A stretch of 59,973 nt of DNA from Aquimarina rhabdastrellae. Its GTDB lineage: Bacteria; Bacteroidota; Bacteroidia; Flavobacteriales; Flavobacteriaceae. The notes below the pieces were generated by a model that had not been told where the DNA came from, did not search any database, and worked only from the letters and a program-made list of their open reading frames with translations. Position 1 is the first letter of the stretch; each line of letters begins with the position of its first letter. The translations under genes were made by a program, and so were the position numbers. The DNA lies in contig CANDNT010000022.1 of assembly GCA_947387485.1 (NCBI GenBank), positions 1 to 59,973 of the forward strand. Direction: 5' to 3'. Of this stretch, positions 35,742 to 45,654 are shown one piece after another.

Positions 35742-37643
35742 CTACATTAATTGTTTTAATTTATTTAATTTATCTTTCCACGTATCCAAAGCATCATTAT
35801 GTTTAGCAATGTTTTTACGTACTTCTTTTACTAGAGGATTATCATCTTTAGCATTTTTAAAGAATAATAAGTTATTTTCTAACTGACGAATTTCACCTTT
35901 AACTTCATCAATCTTTTTACGAATGAAATTTTGTTCGTTACGCAATGCTCTATCATCACCTTGGTTAGTCATAGAATTAACCTTGTTTTCAAACTTAACC
36001 ATCTCAGTTTCTTTACGACTCATGTTAAGTTTTTCAAATAAACTATCAAGAACTTTATTGTAATCAGTTTCGATAGAACGTTTATTATAAGGTACTCTTC
36101 CTAATGATTTCCATGTATTGATATTACTTTTAATAACGTCTATATCAACTTTAGGATCACCGCTTAATTCTAACTCTTTTAAAGCGCTAAGATGATTTTG
36201 CTTTTTAGTATAAGCTTCTTCTTCTTCTTTATTTAATTCATTGCGTTGTGCATGGATTTTATCAAAATAAGAATTACAAGCATCTTTAAAACGTTTCCAT
36301 ATTTTATCACTTTCTTTTCTAGGAACGTGACCAATCTTTCTCCAATCTGCTTGAATTTTTTTCATTAATGGAGTAACAACTTCAAAGTCATCACTGTCTT
36401 TATTTTCTTCGGCGATGCGAATAAGCTCTAGTTTTTTATTTAAATTTTCGAACTGATCCTTTTTGAGATTTTTATAGAACGCATTTTTATTGCGGTTAAA
36501 ATCACGAACTGCAGTTTTAAATTCACTCCATGTTTGTTCGTTAACTTTAGAAGGTACTTTTCCAGCATTAAAGAAAGATTCTCTTAAAGCTTCTATTTCT
36601 TTAATTTTGTTTTGCCAGTCTTTATGGTTGTTAGGTTGGTCTTTACTAACTTCTATAATATTAGCAATAATACCTCTTTTTACATCAAGATTTTGCTCAT
36701 AAACTTTATCAATTTCTTTATAGTATTGCTGGCGATTATCGTGTATTTGTTTTGTTAATTCACTAAATTTTTGCCAGATCAATTCTCTGTGCTCTTTAGC
36801 AACAGGACCTAAATCCTCTTTCCACATTTTATGAAGTAATTGTAACTCTCTAAATGCACGATTTACATCTGTTTCTTGAGCTAATTCTGTAGCACGATCA
36901 ATGATCTTTAATTTTTGTTCAAGATTATGTTTAAAATCTAAATCTCTAAAATCTCTATTAAGATGTAAGAAATCATAGAAGTTTTCTGTATGATGATGAT
37001 AAGTATTCCATACAGTATTGTAACGATCTCTAGGTATAGGACCAGCATTACGCCAACGCTCTTGAATTTCTTTAAAGTGATTATATGTAGAGCTAATGTT
37101 TTCATCTAAATTTAATAAACCTTTTAGCTCTTCAATAATCTCTAATCGCTTATTTAAATTAGATTGTAGATCTTTCTTTAAATTCTGGTAATAATTATTT
37201 CTTTTTTCTTTATAATCAAAGTAAACTGAGTTGAATTCCTTTTTAATAGGAGTTGAATAGTAGAAATCTATAATATTTCCTCCTTCAGCAAGAAATTCTT
37301 CTTTTTTTTGTTCAAGCTCTTCATTAAACTTAGCATTGAATTCGTATTTGATTTCTTCAACATGTTCTTTTATCGCTTGAACTTTATGAGAATTCAGTAA
37401 GTTTTTGAACTCAGAAACCAAGGCATCTTTGCTCATGGCATGATAATCTTTCTTTTCAATGTCAAAACGTTCGGCAGCAGTTTCATCTTCACTATCTTCT
37501 GCTACAGCTTCGTCCATCTGATTCTGGATATGATCTTGATCAGATGTAGCATTGTTTTGCTCTTCTGTGGTAGCATTTATGATTGTTTCTTCTTTTTCCT
37601 TGCTGTTTCCATCTGCTTGTTGCAGGTTATCCTGTGTTGACAT
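35742..37643 (-). CDS. DUF349 repeat protein
   Basis: 633 residues, soluble and highly charged. After an acidic, low-complexity N-terminus (about 1-65) come repeated DUF349-type helical modules of ~70 residues, each with a W-[RK]-x-x-G-x-[VI]-[PA] signature: RWRNAGPIPRDRYN, MWKEDLGPVAKEHR, ESFFNAGKVPSKVNEQTW, DWRKIGHVPRKESDKIW, TWKSLGRVPYNKRSIE. The C-terminus is coiled coil. DUF349 proteins are widespread in Bacteroidota without an established function. A 7-bp inverted repeat GTAAGAT/ATCTTAC (37683-37702) lies in its upstream region. Confidence 0.88.
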   Translation of the reverse strand: MSTQDNLQQADGNSKEKEETIINATTEEQNNATSDQDHIQNQMDEAVAEDSEDETAAERFDIEKKDYHAMSKDALVSEFKNLLNSHKVQAIKEHVEEIKYEFNAKFNEELEQKKEEFLAEGGNIIDFYYSTPIKKEFNSVYFDYKEKRNNYYQNLKKDLQSNLNKRLEIIEELKGLLNLDENISSTYNHFKEIQERWRNAGPIPRDRYNTVWNTYHHHTENFYDFLHLNRDFRDLDFKHNLEQKLKIIDRATELAQETDVNRAFRELQLLHKMWKEDLGPVAKEHRELIWQKFSELTKQIHDNRQQYYKEIDKVYEQNLDVKRGIIANIIEVSKDQPNNHKDWQNKIKEIEALRESFFNAGKVPSKVNEQTWSEFKTAVRDFNRNKNAFYKNLKKDQFENLNKKLELIRIAEENKDSDDFEVVTPLMKKIQADWRKIGHVPRKESDKIWKRFKDACNSYFDKIHAQRNELNKEEEEAYTKKQNHLSALKELELSGDPKVDIDVIKSNINTWKSLGRVPYNKRSIETDYNKVLDSLFEKLNMSRKETEMVKFENKVNSMTNQGDDRALRNEQNFIRKKIDEVKGEIRQLENNLLFFKNAKDDNPLVKEVRKNIAKHNDALDTWKDKLNKLKQLM

Positions 37644-37792
37644 TTTATTAAATGTTTTAGTTTACTGATAATTAATATATGCGTAAGATACTAACATCTT
37701 ACAAAAACTCAAAAGAGAATAATGAGTTTTGAAGCTAACATATATTATTTAATCAAAATATGTTAATTTTATATAAGAAAATTATGTGTTTT

Positions 37793-38521
37793 TTATGAGT
37801 TCCAAATCTCCCAAGCTTTTTCTGCTTGTAAAATCAGCATTTTTAACCCATTGATAATTGTAGCTCCTTTTTCTTTTCCTTTTTTTAGAAATGTAGTGGT
37901 TTCTGGATTATAAATTAAATCATATAGAATATGAGAGGTAGTGAGATATTCATAAGGAATATCTGGGTAATGATCTGTATTAGGATGTGTACCTATAGGA
38001 GTACAATTAATAATTAATTTGTAATCATGAATAATATCTTGATCTAGTTGATGATAAGCTAATTGATCTTCATCTGGGTTTCTAGAAACAAAGGTATATT
38101 GTATACCTAAAGACTCTAAAGCATAGGCTATGGCCTTTGATGCTCCACCAGTTCCTAATATCAAAGCTTTTTTGATATTAGAATGTAAATGAGGTGTTAG
38201 TGAATTTTTAAAACCATAATAATCACTATTATAACCAATTCGATTACCATTAGGATCAAACTTGATAACATTTACAGCTCCAATTTTCTTTGCAATTGGA
38301 TCTAAACTATCAAGATATGGAATAATCTGTTCTTTATACGGAATGGTTACATTTAATCCTCCTATTTCGGTATTTGATAAAACAGTTTGAATATCAGCTA
38401 TCACAGGAATATCAAAATTTACATAAGTCGAAGCAATAGCTTCTTTAGAGAATTTATCTGAAAAATATCCTCTTGAGAAAGAATAACTAATTTGTTTACC
38501 TACTAATCCGTATGTTTTCAC
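37793..38521 (-). CDS. aroE: Shikimate dehydrogenase
   Basis: Reduces 3-dehydroshikimate to shikimate with NADPH. 242 residues, slightly short but complete. The shikimate-binding SYSFS (12-16), the catalytic K63 in IPYKEQ, D100 in NSDYYGF and the nucleotide loop GTGGASKA (123-130) are all present. It is followed by nothing on its strand for 148 bp and preceded by the DUF368 genes with a 36-bp gap, so it may be the last gene of their operon. aroK, the next step of the pathway, is at the start of the window. Confidence 0.95.
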   Translation of the reverse strand: MKTYGLVGKQISYSFSRGYFSDKFSKEAIASTYVNFDIPVIADIQTVLSNTEIGGLNVTIPYKEQIIPYLDSLDPIAKKIGAVNVIKFDPNGNRIGYNSDYYGFKNSLTPHLHSNIKKALILGTGGASKAIAYALESLGIQYTFVSRNPDEDQLAYHQLDQDIIHDYKLIINCTPIGTHPNTDHYPDIPYEYLTTSHILYDLIYNPETTTFLKKGKEKGATIINGLKMLILQAEKAWEIWNS

Positions 38522-38557
38522 AATGTATGTATTTTAATAATAAATATATAGAAGAAT

Positions 38558-39583
38558 TTAATGTGGCTTTTTTATCCTACTTTTTCCGTACCATTCTAAT
38601 CCTAAAACAATTCCTAACCCTAAAATTATATAAAGTATTGCTATATAAGTTTGTCCTAAACTTAAATCAGGAAAAAAACGATCATAATTATCCAAAATAG
38701 GATTTCCTTTTGTATCGTATAAGGTATTCCCTAAAACATCTAATTTAAAAACTTTAGTTTTCCAGGGCCATACGACTCCCAATGAACCTGCAATAAAACC
38801 TATGATTAGAGCAAAAGTAATGTTTTTGTAATGTTTTAATAAATAGCCCAATGCATGTGATAAGATTACCAGACCAGATGCAGATCCTAGAGTAAATACA
38901 ACTAATACTTTTAATAAACGAATACGTTCTGGATTATCGATAAAAGAATAATCTCCTTGAATACAATTAGAAATAGTATCGTATAAAGCATTTACAGAAT
39001 CCACTAATAAAAGAACATAATTACCTAAAAGAATAAGAATAAAAGACCCTGATAGACCAGGTAAAGTCATTCCTGAAACACTTATGATTCCACAAAAAAA
39101 TACAAACCATAGGTTATCATTTTCTGTGGCAGGATTTAATAAACTTATGCTTACACCTGCAAGAATACCTAATATGAGAACAGTGATATTGCGAACGCTC
39201 CAATCATTAAAATCCTTTAAGATATATAAAATTGAACCTATGATCATCCCAAAAAAAGTAGACCATACATAAAGTTCATAATGAATAATCAAATAATCCA
39301 GTAGTTTAGAAACACTAAAGTAACTAATAAGCATTCCTAGAATAAGAAAGCCTAGAAATTTACCATTGATATATCTCCAAAAACTAGAAAACCTTAAATT
39401 AATCAACAATTTAAAAGCCTTGCCATTCATTTTTTGAAGAGAATAGATAAACTCTTCATAAAAGCCTGCAACAAAAGCAACAACACCACCAGAAACACCA
39501 GGAACTTTGTTTGCAGCTCCCATAGCAATTCCTTTAATAATTAATAAAAGTTTATCGCTTATCGTTCTCGTGTTATGTGGCAT
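38558..39583 (-). CDS. DUF368 polyprenyl-phosphate transporter, downstream copy
   Basis: 341 residues with about eight to ten transmembrane segments and the DUF368 signatures IKGIAMGAANKVPGVSGGVVAFVAGFYEEFI near the N-terminus and SVSGMTLPGLSGSFILILLGNY in the middle: two inverted-repeat-like re-entrant motifs with P-G-x-S-G. DUF368 proteins (PopT group) return undecaprenyl phosphate to the cytoplasmic face of the membrane for reuse in envelope synthesis. It starts 4 bp after the stop of a paralogue, so the two are co-transcribed. Confidence 0.85.
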   Translation of the reverse strand: MPHNTRTISDKLLLIIKGIAMGAANKVPGVSGGVVAFVAGFYEEFIYSLQKMNGKAFKLLINLRFSSFWRYINGKFLGFLILGMLISYFSVSKLLDYLIIHYELYVWSTFFGMIIGSILYILKDFNDWSVRNITVLILGILAGVSISLLNPATENDNLWFVFFCGIISVSGMTLPGLSGSFILILLGNYVLLLVDSVNALYDTISNCIQGDYSFIDNPERIRLLKVLVVFTLGSASGLVILSHALGYLLKHYKNITFALIIGFIAGSLGVVWPWKTKVFKLDVLGNTLYDTKGNPILDNYDRFFPDLSLGQTYIAILYIILGLGIVLGLEWYGKSRIKKPH

Positions 39584-39586
39584 ATA

Positions 39587-40552
39587 TTATTTTCCTTTTT
39601 GTGCAGCTATACGTTCTAAACTAAAAATTAATAAGAACCCAATAATGATAAATATAATAACCATCATAATTTGTGGGTCATTTTTATATTGGTCGGGGAA
39701 AATACTTTTTTCTAATAAAGGAACTTTTTCTTGATGGGAATTTAACCTCCAGCTTAATACTTTTTTCCATGGCCATAATTTGTTAAGTGAACCAATCATA
39801 AATCCAGTTAATAAGGCTAAGGTCGTATTTTTATGATTTTTAAACATCCAGTTTAATGCTTTTGAAAAAAGTTTTAAACCTAAAACAGCACCAACAGCTA
39901 TAATTAAAACTTTAACTATAGCATTCCATAAAAGGTCTAGGTCAAATTTAAAAATACCATCTCTCAATTGATTAAGAATATCGATGAATGTTTGATAAGC
40001 ACCTAGAAGTAAAAGAATAAATGCACCAGACACCCCTGGTAGAATCATAGCAATAATAGCAATAAATCCGCAAAATAATAAATAGAGATTACTATCTGGA
40101 GAAGCTATCGGTTCTACAATAGTAATAAAATAGGAGAGGACAGATGCTATTAATAAAGGAATAATAGTTTTAATATTCCATGAAGTTATCTGTTTTCCTA
40201 TATAAATAATACTAGCTAACACTAAGCCAAAGAAAAAAGCCCATAGCAATAGTGGTTGATTAAATAATAACCATTTAATAATTTTTGCTAGAGATAAGAT
40301 GCTTATAGCAATTCCGCAGAAAAGAGCTAAAAGAAAAGATAGATTATAAGAATTCCATGCGGATTTAAAACCTTCTTTTTTCCAAGCCTTAAAAAAGCCT
40401 AGATCAAGTTTATTGATAGTTTCTATTAGTTCTTCATAAATACCAGAAATAAAAGCAATAGTACCTCCTGAAACACCAGGAACTACATCTGCAGCTCCCA
40501 TTGCTAAACCTTTAATAGCAATAAAGAAATAGTCCTTTAGACTTTTTTGCAT
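39587..40552 (-). CDS. DUF368 polyprenyl-phosphate transporter, upstream copy
   Basis: 321 residues, paralogous to the next gene, with IKGLAMGAADVVPGVSGGTIAFISGIYEELI and AMILPGVSGAFILLLLGAYQ. It carries the Asp (GAADVVPG) usual in the family, where the other copy has Asn (GAANKVPG), a difference inside the signature motif that may separate their activities. Multi-pass inner membrane protein, first gene of the DUF368-DUF368-aroE group. Confidence 0.86.
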   Translation of the reverse strand: MQKSLKDYFFIAIKGLAMGAADVVPGVSGGTIAFISGIYEELIETINKLDLGFFKAWKKEGFKSAWNSYNLSFLLALFCGIAISILSLAKIIKWLLFNQPLLLWAFFFGLVLASIIYIGKQITSWNIKTIIPLLIASVLSYFITIVEPIASPDSNLYLLFCGFIAIIAMILPGVSGAFILLLLGAYQTFIDILNQLRDGIFKFDLDLLWNAIVKVLIIAVGAVLGLKLFSKALNWMFKNHKNTTLALLTGFMIGSLNKLWPWKKVLSWRLNSHQEKVPLLEKSIFPDQYKNDPQIMMVIIFIIIGFLLIFSLERIAAQKGK

Positions 40553-40686
40553 AAGTATCGTTTTTTACAAATGAGTAAATTCGAGATATTAATATCACCA
40601 AGTCATTACTAATAACAAATGTAGGTAATTTTAAATGGAATTACCTAAGCAAAAGATGACGATCTTGTTATGTATAAACTTAAAAT

Positions 40687-42078
40687 TTAAAGATAAGTTT
40701 TAATGATATTCTGTACTATTGATAAGGTATACACACGAGGAAATAGTTCTTCTAAAATAATATGATATTCAGTGTCTATAGATAGCGCTTGCTTTAAGAA
40801 ATTCTCACCTTTTTCAAAGTTTTGAGTTTCATAAAATAAACCTGCAAGACGATAGAGTATCTCTACATTTTCTGGATAAAATTCTATAGCTTGAAAAAGA
40901 TTGTGTCTCGCGGCCTCATATTCACCTAGAAATTTTAAGATATCTGAACGAGAAAGCCAGGTTTCTAATTCATAATTTCCTAGTTCCAAAGCTTTTCTAT
41001 AACCTCTTTCTGCTTCTTCAAAAAAAGATAAACGATTGTTTATAGTGGCATAACGTTTCCAGTATAATACGTTTTCACTATCAATGCTTATGGCTTTATT
41101 GATATAGTATAAAGCTTTTTGAAAATTTTTCTTTCGCATATAAAAATCAGTAATAGCAATCCACCCTTTGTCTAATAGAGGATCTTCATGTACTGTGCGT
41201 GAAAAATATTGAATAGCAAGGTCATATTGACCTAATTGCTCATAACATTTACCAATACGTAACAAAGCAAAAGAAGTAGGATCATCTAATTCTAGAGTGA
41301 TCTTATAATTTTCTATAGCTTCAGGATAACGCTTTAATTTCTCTAATACTTTACCTTTTTCTAGATAAGCACCAATAAAATATTCGTCACTTATGATAGC
41401 AAAATCAAAAGAAGTAAGTGCCTTTTTATACAATTCAAGATCGTAATATTGTTTACCTACTTGATGCCAAGCAACTTCACAATAAGGATTTTTGTCCAAG
41501 AAAGCATTTAAATATTTAATAGCTTCGGTATGCTGTTCTAATATATCAAAGCAATAAATAATATTGTAAAGAGAAGAATAATCTTCAGGATCATTCTCTA
41601 GACAATACATAAAATTAATTTTTGCATGCTCATAATCATCAAGAAACAAATATTCCATTCCTAATAAAGAATAAACATCAGCTGGATCTTTGGTATAACC
41701 CAAAGCCATTTTTAATAATTGAATAGCTTTTTTATGATCGTGCTGTTTAGAAAGTATATTTGCTTTTTGAATATAGACTTCTTCGTTTTTAGGTTCAATA
41801 GCATGTAATTCTGCCAAGAGATCATCGGCTTTATCAAGCTGATTTTCAAAAACCATAACTTCTACACGTAATAAGCGTAGACTTATAGAGGAAGGATGTT
41901 GAGATAATCCTAGAGATAAAGCTTTTTTTGCCTTAGCAATTTTTCCATTTTCGATGTAATAATCAATAATCGATTCAAACTCATTTGAATCAAAGAATTT
42001 CACATCGTTTGACTTCAACATGGATTCAAAACGATTGAGTGAAAGACTTGCTTCTTCTTCTTCATGGTTATAGTTCAT
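40687..42078 (-). CDS. Tetratricopeptide repeat protein
   Basis: 463 residues without signal peptide or membrane segment. Around ten TPR units with the usual spacing of small and aromatic residues (for example AIQLLKMALGYTKDPADVYSL-type, SYEQLGQYDLAIQYFSRTV-like, ALYYINKAISID, EAERGYRKALELG, GENFLKQALSID). Such proteins are scaffolds; a partner is not evident. It stands alone with 130- to 270-bp gaps on both sides. Confidence 0.88.
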   Translation of the reverse strand: MNYNHEEEEASLSLNRFESMLKSNDVKFFDSNEFESIIDYYIENGKIAKAKKALSLGLSQHPSSISLRLLRVEVMVFENQLDKADDLLAELHAIEPKNEEVYIQKANILSKQHDHKKAIQLLKMALGYTKDPADVYSLLGMEYLFLDDYEHAKINFMYCLENDPEDYSSLYNIIYCFDILEQHTEAIKYLNAFLDKNPYCEVAWHQVGKQYYDLELYKKALTSFDFAIISDEYFIGAYLEKGKVLEKLKRYPEAIENYKITLELDDPTSFALLRIGKCYEQLGQYDLAIQYFSRTVHEDPLLDKGWIAITDFYMRKKNFQKALYYINKAISIDSENVLYWKRYATINNRLSFFEEAERGYRKALELGNYELETWLSRSDILKFLGEYEAARHNLFQAIEFYPENVEILYRLAGLFYETQNFEKGENFLKQALSIDTEYHIILEELFPRVYTLSIVQNIIKTYL

Positions 42079-42349
42079 GCACGTTTGATTATGATATTAA
42101 ACATTGTTTTTGGAGCGAAGTAAAAATAGACATTTATGTTACACCTTCTAGATATAGTTATGAACAACACAACCCAGTGTAAATATAAATAATAGAAAAC
42201 AGGATTTTTAATTCGCTTTCCCGAGTACATAAATTAGATATTACTGATTTCTACTATTCTAAATTTACGAATGAAAACTAGAAATGTTAACCTATGCAAT
42301 CAATTGTTGTTAACAAACTAATTAACAAAATATGTACCATGAGTAGTTT

Positions 42350-43537
42350 TTATGCCTCAATTTGATCCAAAACGGATAAAATTATACGGCAACCTTCTTT
42401 TATTTCTTCTTCAGAGATAGTTAACGGAGGAGTAATACGTACTGCTTTAGGTTCAAAAAGTAACCAAAACAGGATTAAACCTTGATCTTGACACTTCAAA
42501 ATGACTTGATTAGTGATTTCGGCAGAAGGAGTCATAAAGGCCAACATTAATCCTTCACCTCGTATTTCTGTAATTAAAGGGTGAATTAATAAGGATCTAA
42601 ATAATTGCTCTTTTTGCAGAGTAGCTGCCATTAAGTCACTCTCTGTAATTTCCTGTAATGTTGCCAGACAAGCTGAAGCAATGACAGGGTTTCCACCAAA
42701 AGTTGTAATATGACCTAACTTGGGATTATCTTGCAATTGATCCATTAATTGAGGTGAAGTAGTAAAAGCACCTACAGGAAGTCCTCCTCCCATACCTTTA
42801 CCCATAACTACAATATCTGGAACAACATTGTATTTTTGAAAACCAAATAGAGTTCCAATGCGTCCAAAACCAGGTTGGATTTCATCCAAAATCATTACAG
42901 CACCAACTTCGTCACAGCGTTTACGTACTTTTTGTAAATAATTATCAGAAGGTATTATAAAACCAGCCCCACCTTGGATAGTTTCAAGAATAACTCCAGC
43001 TGTTTTTTCTGTGATAAAATTTAAATCATCTTCATTATTAAACTCAATAAAAGAAACATCGGGTAGTAAAGGTCTGAAAGCTTGTTTACGTTCTTCATAC
43101 CCCATAACACTCATTGATCCCATAGTATTACCATGGTAAGCTAATTTTGCAGCAATAATTTCGCTTCTTCCTGTAACTCTTCTAGCGAGTTTTAGCGAAC
43201 CTTCAATCGCTTCTGTTCCCGAATTGGTTAAATAAGTCTTTTCTAAAGGAGCAGGTAAGTGCTGAGCTAATAATTTTGTTAGTGCTACTGCAGGTTCTTG
43301 GATATATTCACCATAAACCATTACATGCAAATATTTATCTAATTGCTCTTTTACAGCTTGTATAACTCTAGGATGTTTATGACCTAAACTGCAAGCAGAA
43401 ACACCAGCTACAAAATCTAAATATTTTGAACCATCTTTTGCGTAAATATAACTACCTTCTGCATGAGAAATTTCCATAGCAAGAGGATGAGGAGATGTTT
43501 GCGCTTGATATTGAAAAAAATCGTCTTTTAAGGGCAT
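42350..43537 (-). CDS. Class III (ArgD/ornithine-type) aminotransferase
   Basis: 395 residues, PLP-dependent fold type I. SGTEA (106-110) binds the PLP phosphate, D218 in LDEIQPG contacts the pyridine nitrogen and K247 in MGKGMGGG is the Schiff-base lysine. Length and motifs fit N-acetylornithine/ornithine/4-aminobutyrate aminotransferases. There are no other arginine genes nearby, so the substrate is undecided. It starts 17 bp after the ostA-like stop; the pair is probably an operon. Confidence 0.88.
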   Translation of the reverse strand: MPLKDDFFQYQAQTSPHPLAMEISHAEGSYIYAKDGSKYLDFVAGVSACSLGHKHPRVIQAVKEQLDKYLHVMVYGEYIQEPAVALTKLLAQHLPAPLEKTYLTNSGTEAIEGSLKLARRVTGRSEIIAAKLAYHGNTMGSMSVMGYEERKQAFRPLLPDVSFIEFNNEDDLNFITEKTAGVILETIQGGAGFIIPSDNYLQKVRKRCDEVGAVMILDEIQPGFGRIGTLFGFQKYNVVPDIVVMGKGMGGGLPVGAFTTSPQLMDQLQDNPKLGHITTFGGNPVIASACLATLQEITESDLMAATLQKEQLFRSLLIHPLITEIRGEGLMLAFMTPSAEITNQVILKCQDQGLILFWLLFEPKAVRITPPLTISEEEIKEGCRIILSVLDQIEA

Positions 43538-43554
43538 TGGTAAAGAGCAATAAG

Positions 43555-45309
43555 TTATTCGTTAATCTTCTTAGGTGATTTTTTATCTAAAGAGAGTGGT
43601 TTTTTCTCTTTCTTTTTTAAATTTTGATCAGCATCTTTATAATCCTTGGATTGTAATCGCGATTTATCCGAAGTATTTTCTTCTAATCGTTTTACGGTTT
43701 CTTCATCAAAGAAATCTGCCTCATCTTTTGGTAGCGGTAAGCCTTTTATTTTAATTAATTTAGGAGGTGCTTCACCTTTAAATAAATCGGCTTTGGATAA
43801 AATTTCTTCATCCCCTCTCCAATGAAACCCAGAAAGTTCTCTGGCATTTTCAGGTAAATCTTGCTCTCTATAAAGTGTTCCGTCTACATTTTGATAATAA
43901 TAAATATCTTCGATATCTCTATTTTTAAGTAAGAGTTTTATTGAACTGGATAACACTTTATTAATACCAATTAGTTTTAAATCACCTTCACTCTCACGTT
44001 GATAAAATATAGTTTCGGTATTTTTATCAATATCAACTTGATATAACTCATTGTCTTTAAAGAGTCCATATAGAGCTTGACCTTTTACTTGATTATAACC
44101 CGCTTTTAGAGTGTCTTCTTGAGCAATAAAAGCATTAGGATAAACATGTAAAGAATCTAATTTTTCTGTTTTTGTATTAGATATAAGCGTTATAGTATCT
44201 CCGGTCATTTGGTTTCCCTGAGCCCATAATATCGGATTACCTAAAAGCTTGGTATATCCCGTTATCTGATTTACATTAATAGAGTCACTTTTTCCGCTCA
44301 TATTCTTTTTATAGATACGAACATCTCTAAAACCATTCATAATACGTTGGTTAGGTTTACCTGTAACCATTAGAGTATCACTATGTATAAAAATAGAATC
44401 TTTTTCTTGTAAAGTAGCTGCAAGAGCTCTTTTAGTAATGAAGACAGAATCTTTATCTTTAAAAACTTCGGCATAATGCCCCGTTATAATACTATTGTTA
44501 GCAGTATCAATAACTTTAATGTTATTTGTAGCAGAAGCAAAATTAGTTGTACTGTTAAAATACAAGCTGTCTCCTTTTACAGTTCTATTATCATAATCTA
44601 TTCTAGCTTTTTTTATAGCATAGCCAATACTAGTTTTAGAGTTATAAAATCCTCTTTCACAATAAACAGTACTTTCTTTACCTTTAATAGTTGTAGGTCC
44701 ATAAACATAGATATGACCATTTTCTGAAAAATAATCTAAACGATCAGAATTTACTTTATTTTCTGGATCAATTACTTCTACATCTGAGTAAAAAGAATAT
44801 TGTTTACGATCCATAAAATAACGACCAATAACACTTGTTAATGTTTTTGTTGAATCCTTAACTATACCACCGCTTCTATAATAAGCCTGTTGTTTGATAC
44901 GATCAAAAAATAAGGTGTCAGTTTTTAAAGTATTATTAGGTGTCTCAAGAAAAACATCATCACTAGCAAAAGCAAATTTGGTATTTCCGTTATACTCGGC
45001 ATATTTACTTTTCATAGAGATAGTATCTCCTTGTTTCATTTTTACATTACCAGAAGCTTTTACAAATTTACTTTGGTCATAATAAATGGCTTGATCACAC
45101 CAGATTTCAACACCATCATGTTCCATATAAATTTGTTTGTCTATAGAAACCAAGATAGTCGCACCAGGATATTTCTCTTCATCTTTGATAGTCCTGTCTG
45201 ATGTAATATTGATTTTTTTTACTTCTTGAGCGATTCCTAAATTGTGAAATAGGAATATGGCACATATAATTAGAAAAATATTTTTCAAGCTAATTGTATT
45301 TGTGTGCAA
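43555..45309 (-). CDS. OstA/LptA-like periplasmic protein
   Basis: 584 residues with a signal peptide ending NLGIAQ. The mature part is a long chain of OstA/LptA beta-jellyroll repeats (GATILVSIDKQIYMEHDGVEIWCDQAIYY-type, VKASGNVKMKQGDTISMKSKYAEY, RLDYFSENGHIYVYGPTTIKG, ALYGLFKDNELYQVDIDKNT), ending in a Lys-rich tail. LptA-type repeats shuttle lipopolysaccharide across the periplasm. The protein is about three times longer than classical LptA, as in other Bacteroidota. In my quoted repeats the residue strings are taken from the translation; domain borders are approximate. Confidence 0.87.
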   Translation of the reverse strand: MHTNTISLKNIFLIICAIFLFHNLGIAQEVKKINITSDRTIKDEEKYPGATILVSIDKQIYMEHDGVEIWCDQAIYYDQSKFVKASGNVKMKQGDTISMKSKYAEYNGNTKFAFASDDVFLETPNNTLKTDTLFFDRIKQQAYYRSGGIVKDSTKTLTSVIGRYFMDRKQYSFYSDVEVIDPENKVNSDRLDYFSENGHIYVYGPTTIKGKESTVYCERGFYNSKTSIGYAIKKARIDYDNRTVKGDSLYFNSTTNFASATNNIKVIDTANNSIITGHYAEVFKDKDSVFITKRALAATLQEKDSIFIHSDTLMVTGKPNQRIMNGFRDVRIYKKNMSGKSDSINVNQITGYTKLLGNPILWAQGNQMTGDTITLISNTKTEKLDSLHVYPNAFIAQEDTLKAGYNQVKGQALYGLFKDNELYQVDIDKNTETIFYQRESEGDLKLIGINKVLSSSIKLLLKNRDIEDIYYYQNVDGTLYREQDLPENARELSGFHWRGDEEILSKADLFKGEAPPKLIKIKGLPLPKDEADFFDEETVKRLEENTSDKSRLQSKDYKDADQNLKKKEKKPLSLDKKSPKKINE

Positions 45310-45654
45310 AATAACGAAAAATGTATCAAATGATTGTGTTGTATATAGAAATATAAGAGTGCTTAAATTAAAATATTTATAAAGAAAAATGCATTAACAA
45401 ATGATAACTGTCAAATTAGATCTACATAAAAATTTTAATTTATAAAATGATTTAAAATAGGAGTATATAGCTTTATAAAATGACAATTATGGTAAATAAA
45501 GTAGTAAAAAATGTCAATTTGATATAAAATAATTTATTGGATGAGTTTCTAAAAAGTGATTATATAATAAGATGTATTTTAGCTTTTGAATTATGGTTTT
45601 ACCGTAAAATGTATCCGTAAATCTTATCAGAAAGATTGTAAATATTTAGACAAG
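45310..45654 (+). other. 345-bp intergenic region between divergent ostA-like and collar-protein genes
   Basis: No gene, RNA or consensus promoter recognised. The sequence is AT-rich. The frame of the downstream collar gene stays open back to a TTG at 45586, but those residues are not signal-peptide-like. Confidence 0.5.

Noticed and set aside
45586..45654. TTG-started N-terminal extension of the collar-like protein
   Set aside because: The extra 23 residues are basic and Cys-containing, and would bury the clear signal peptide that begins at ATG 45655.
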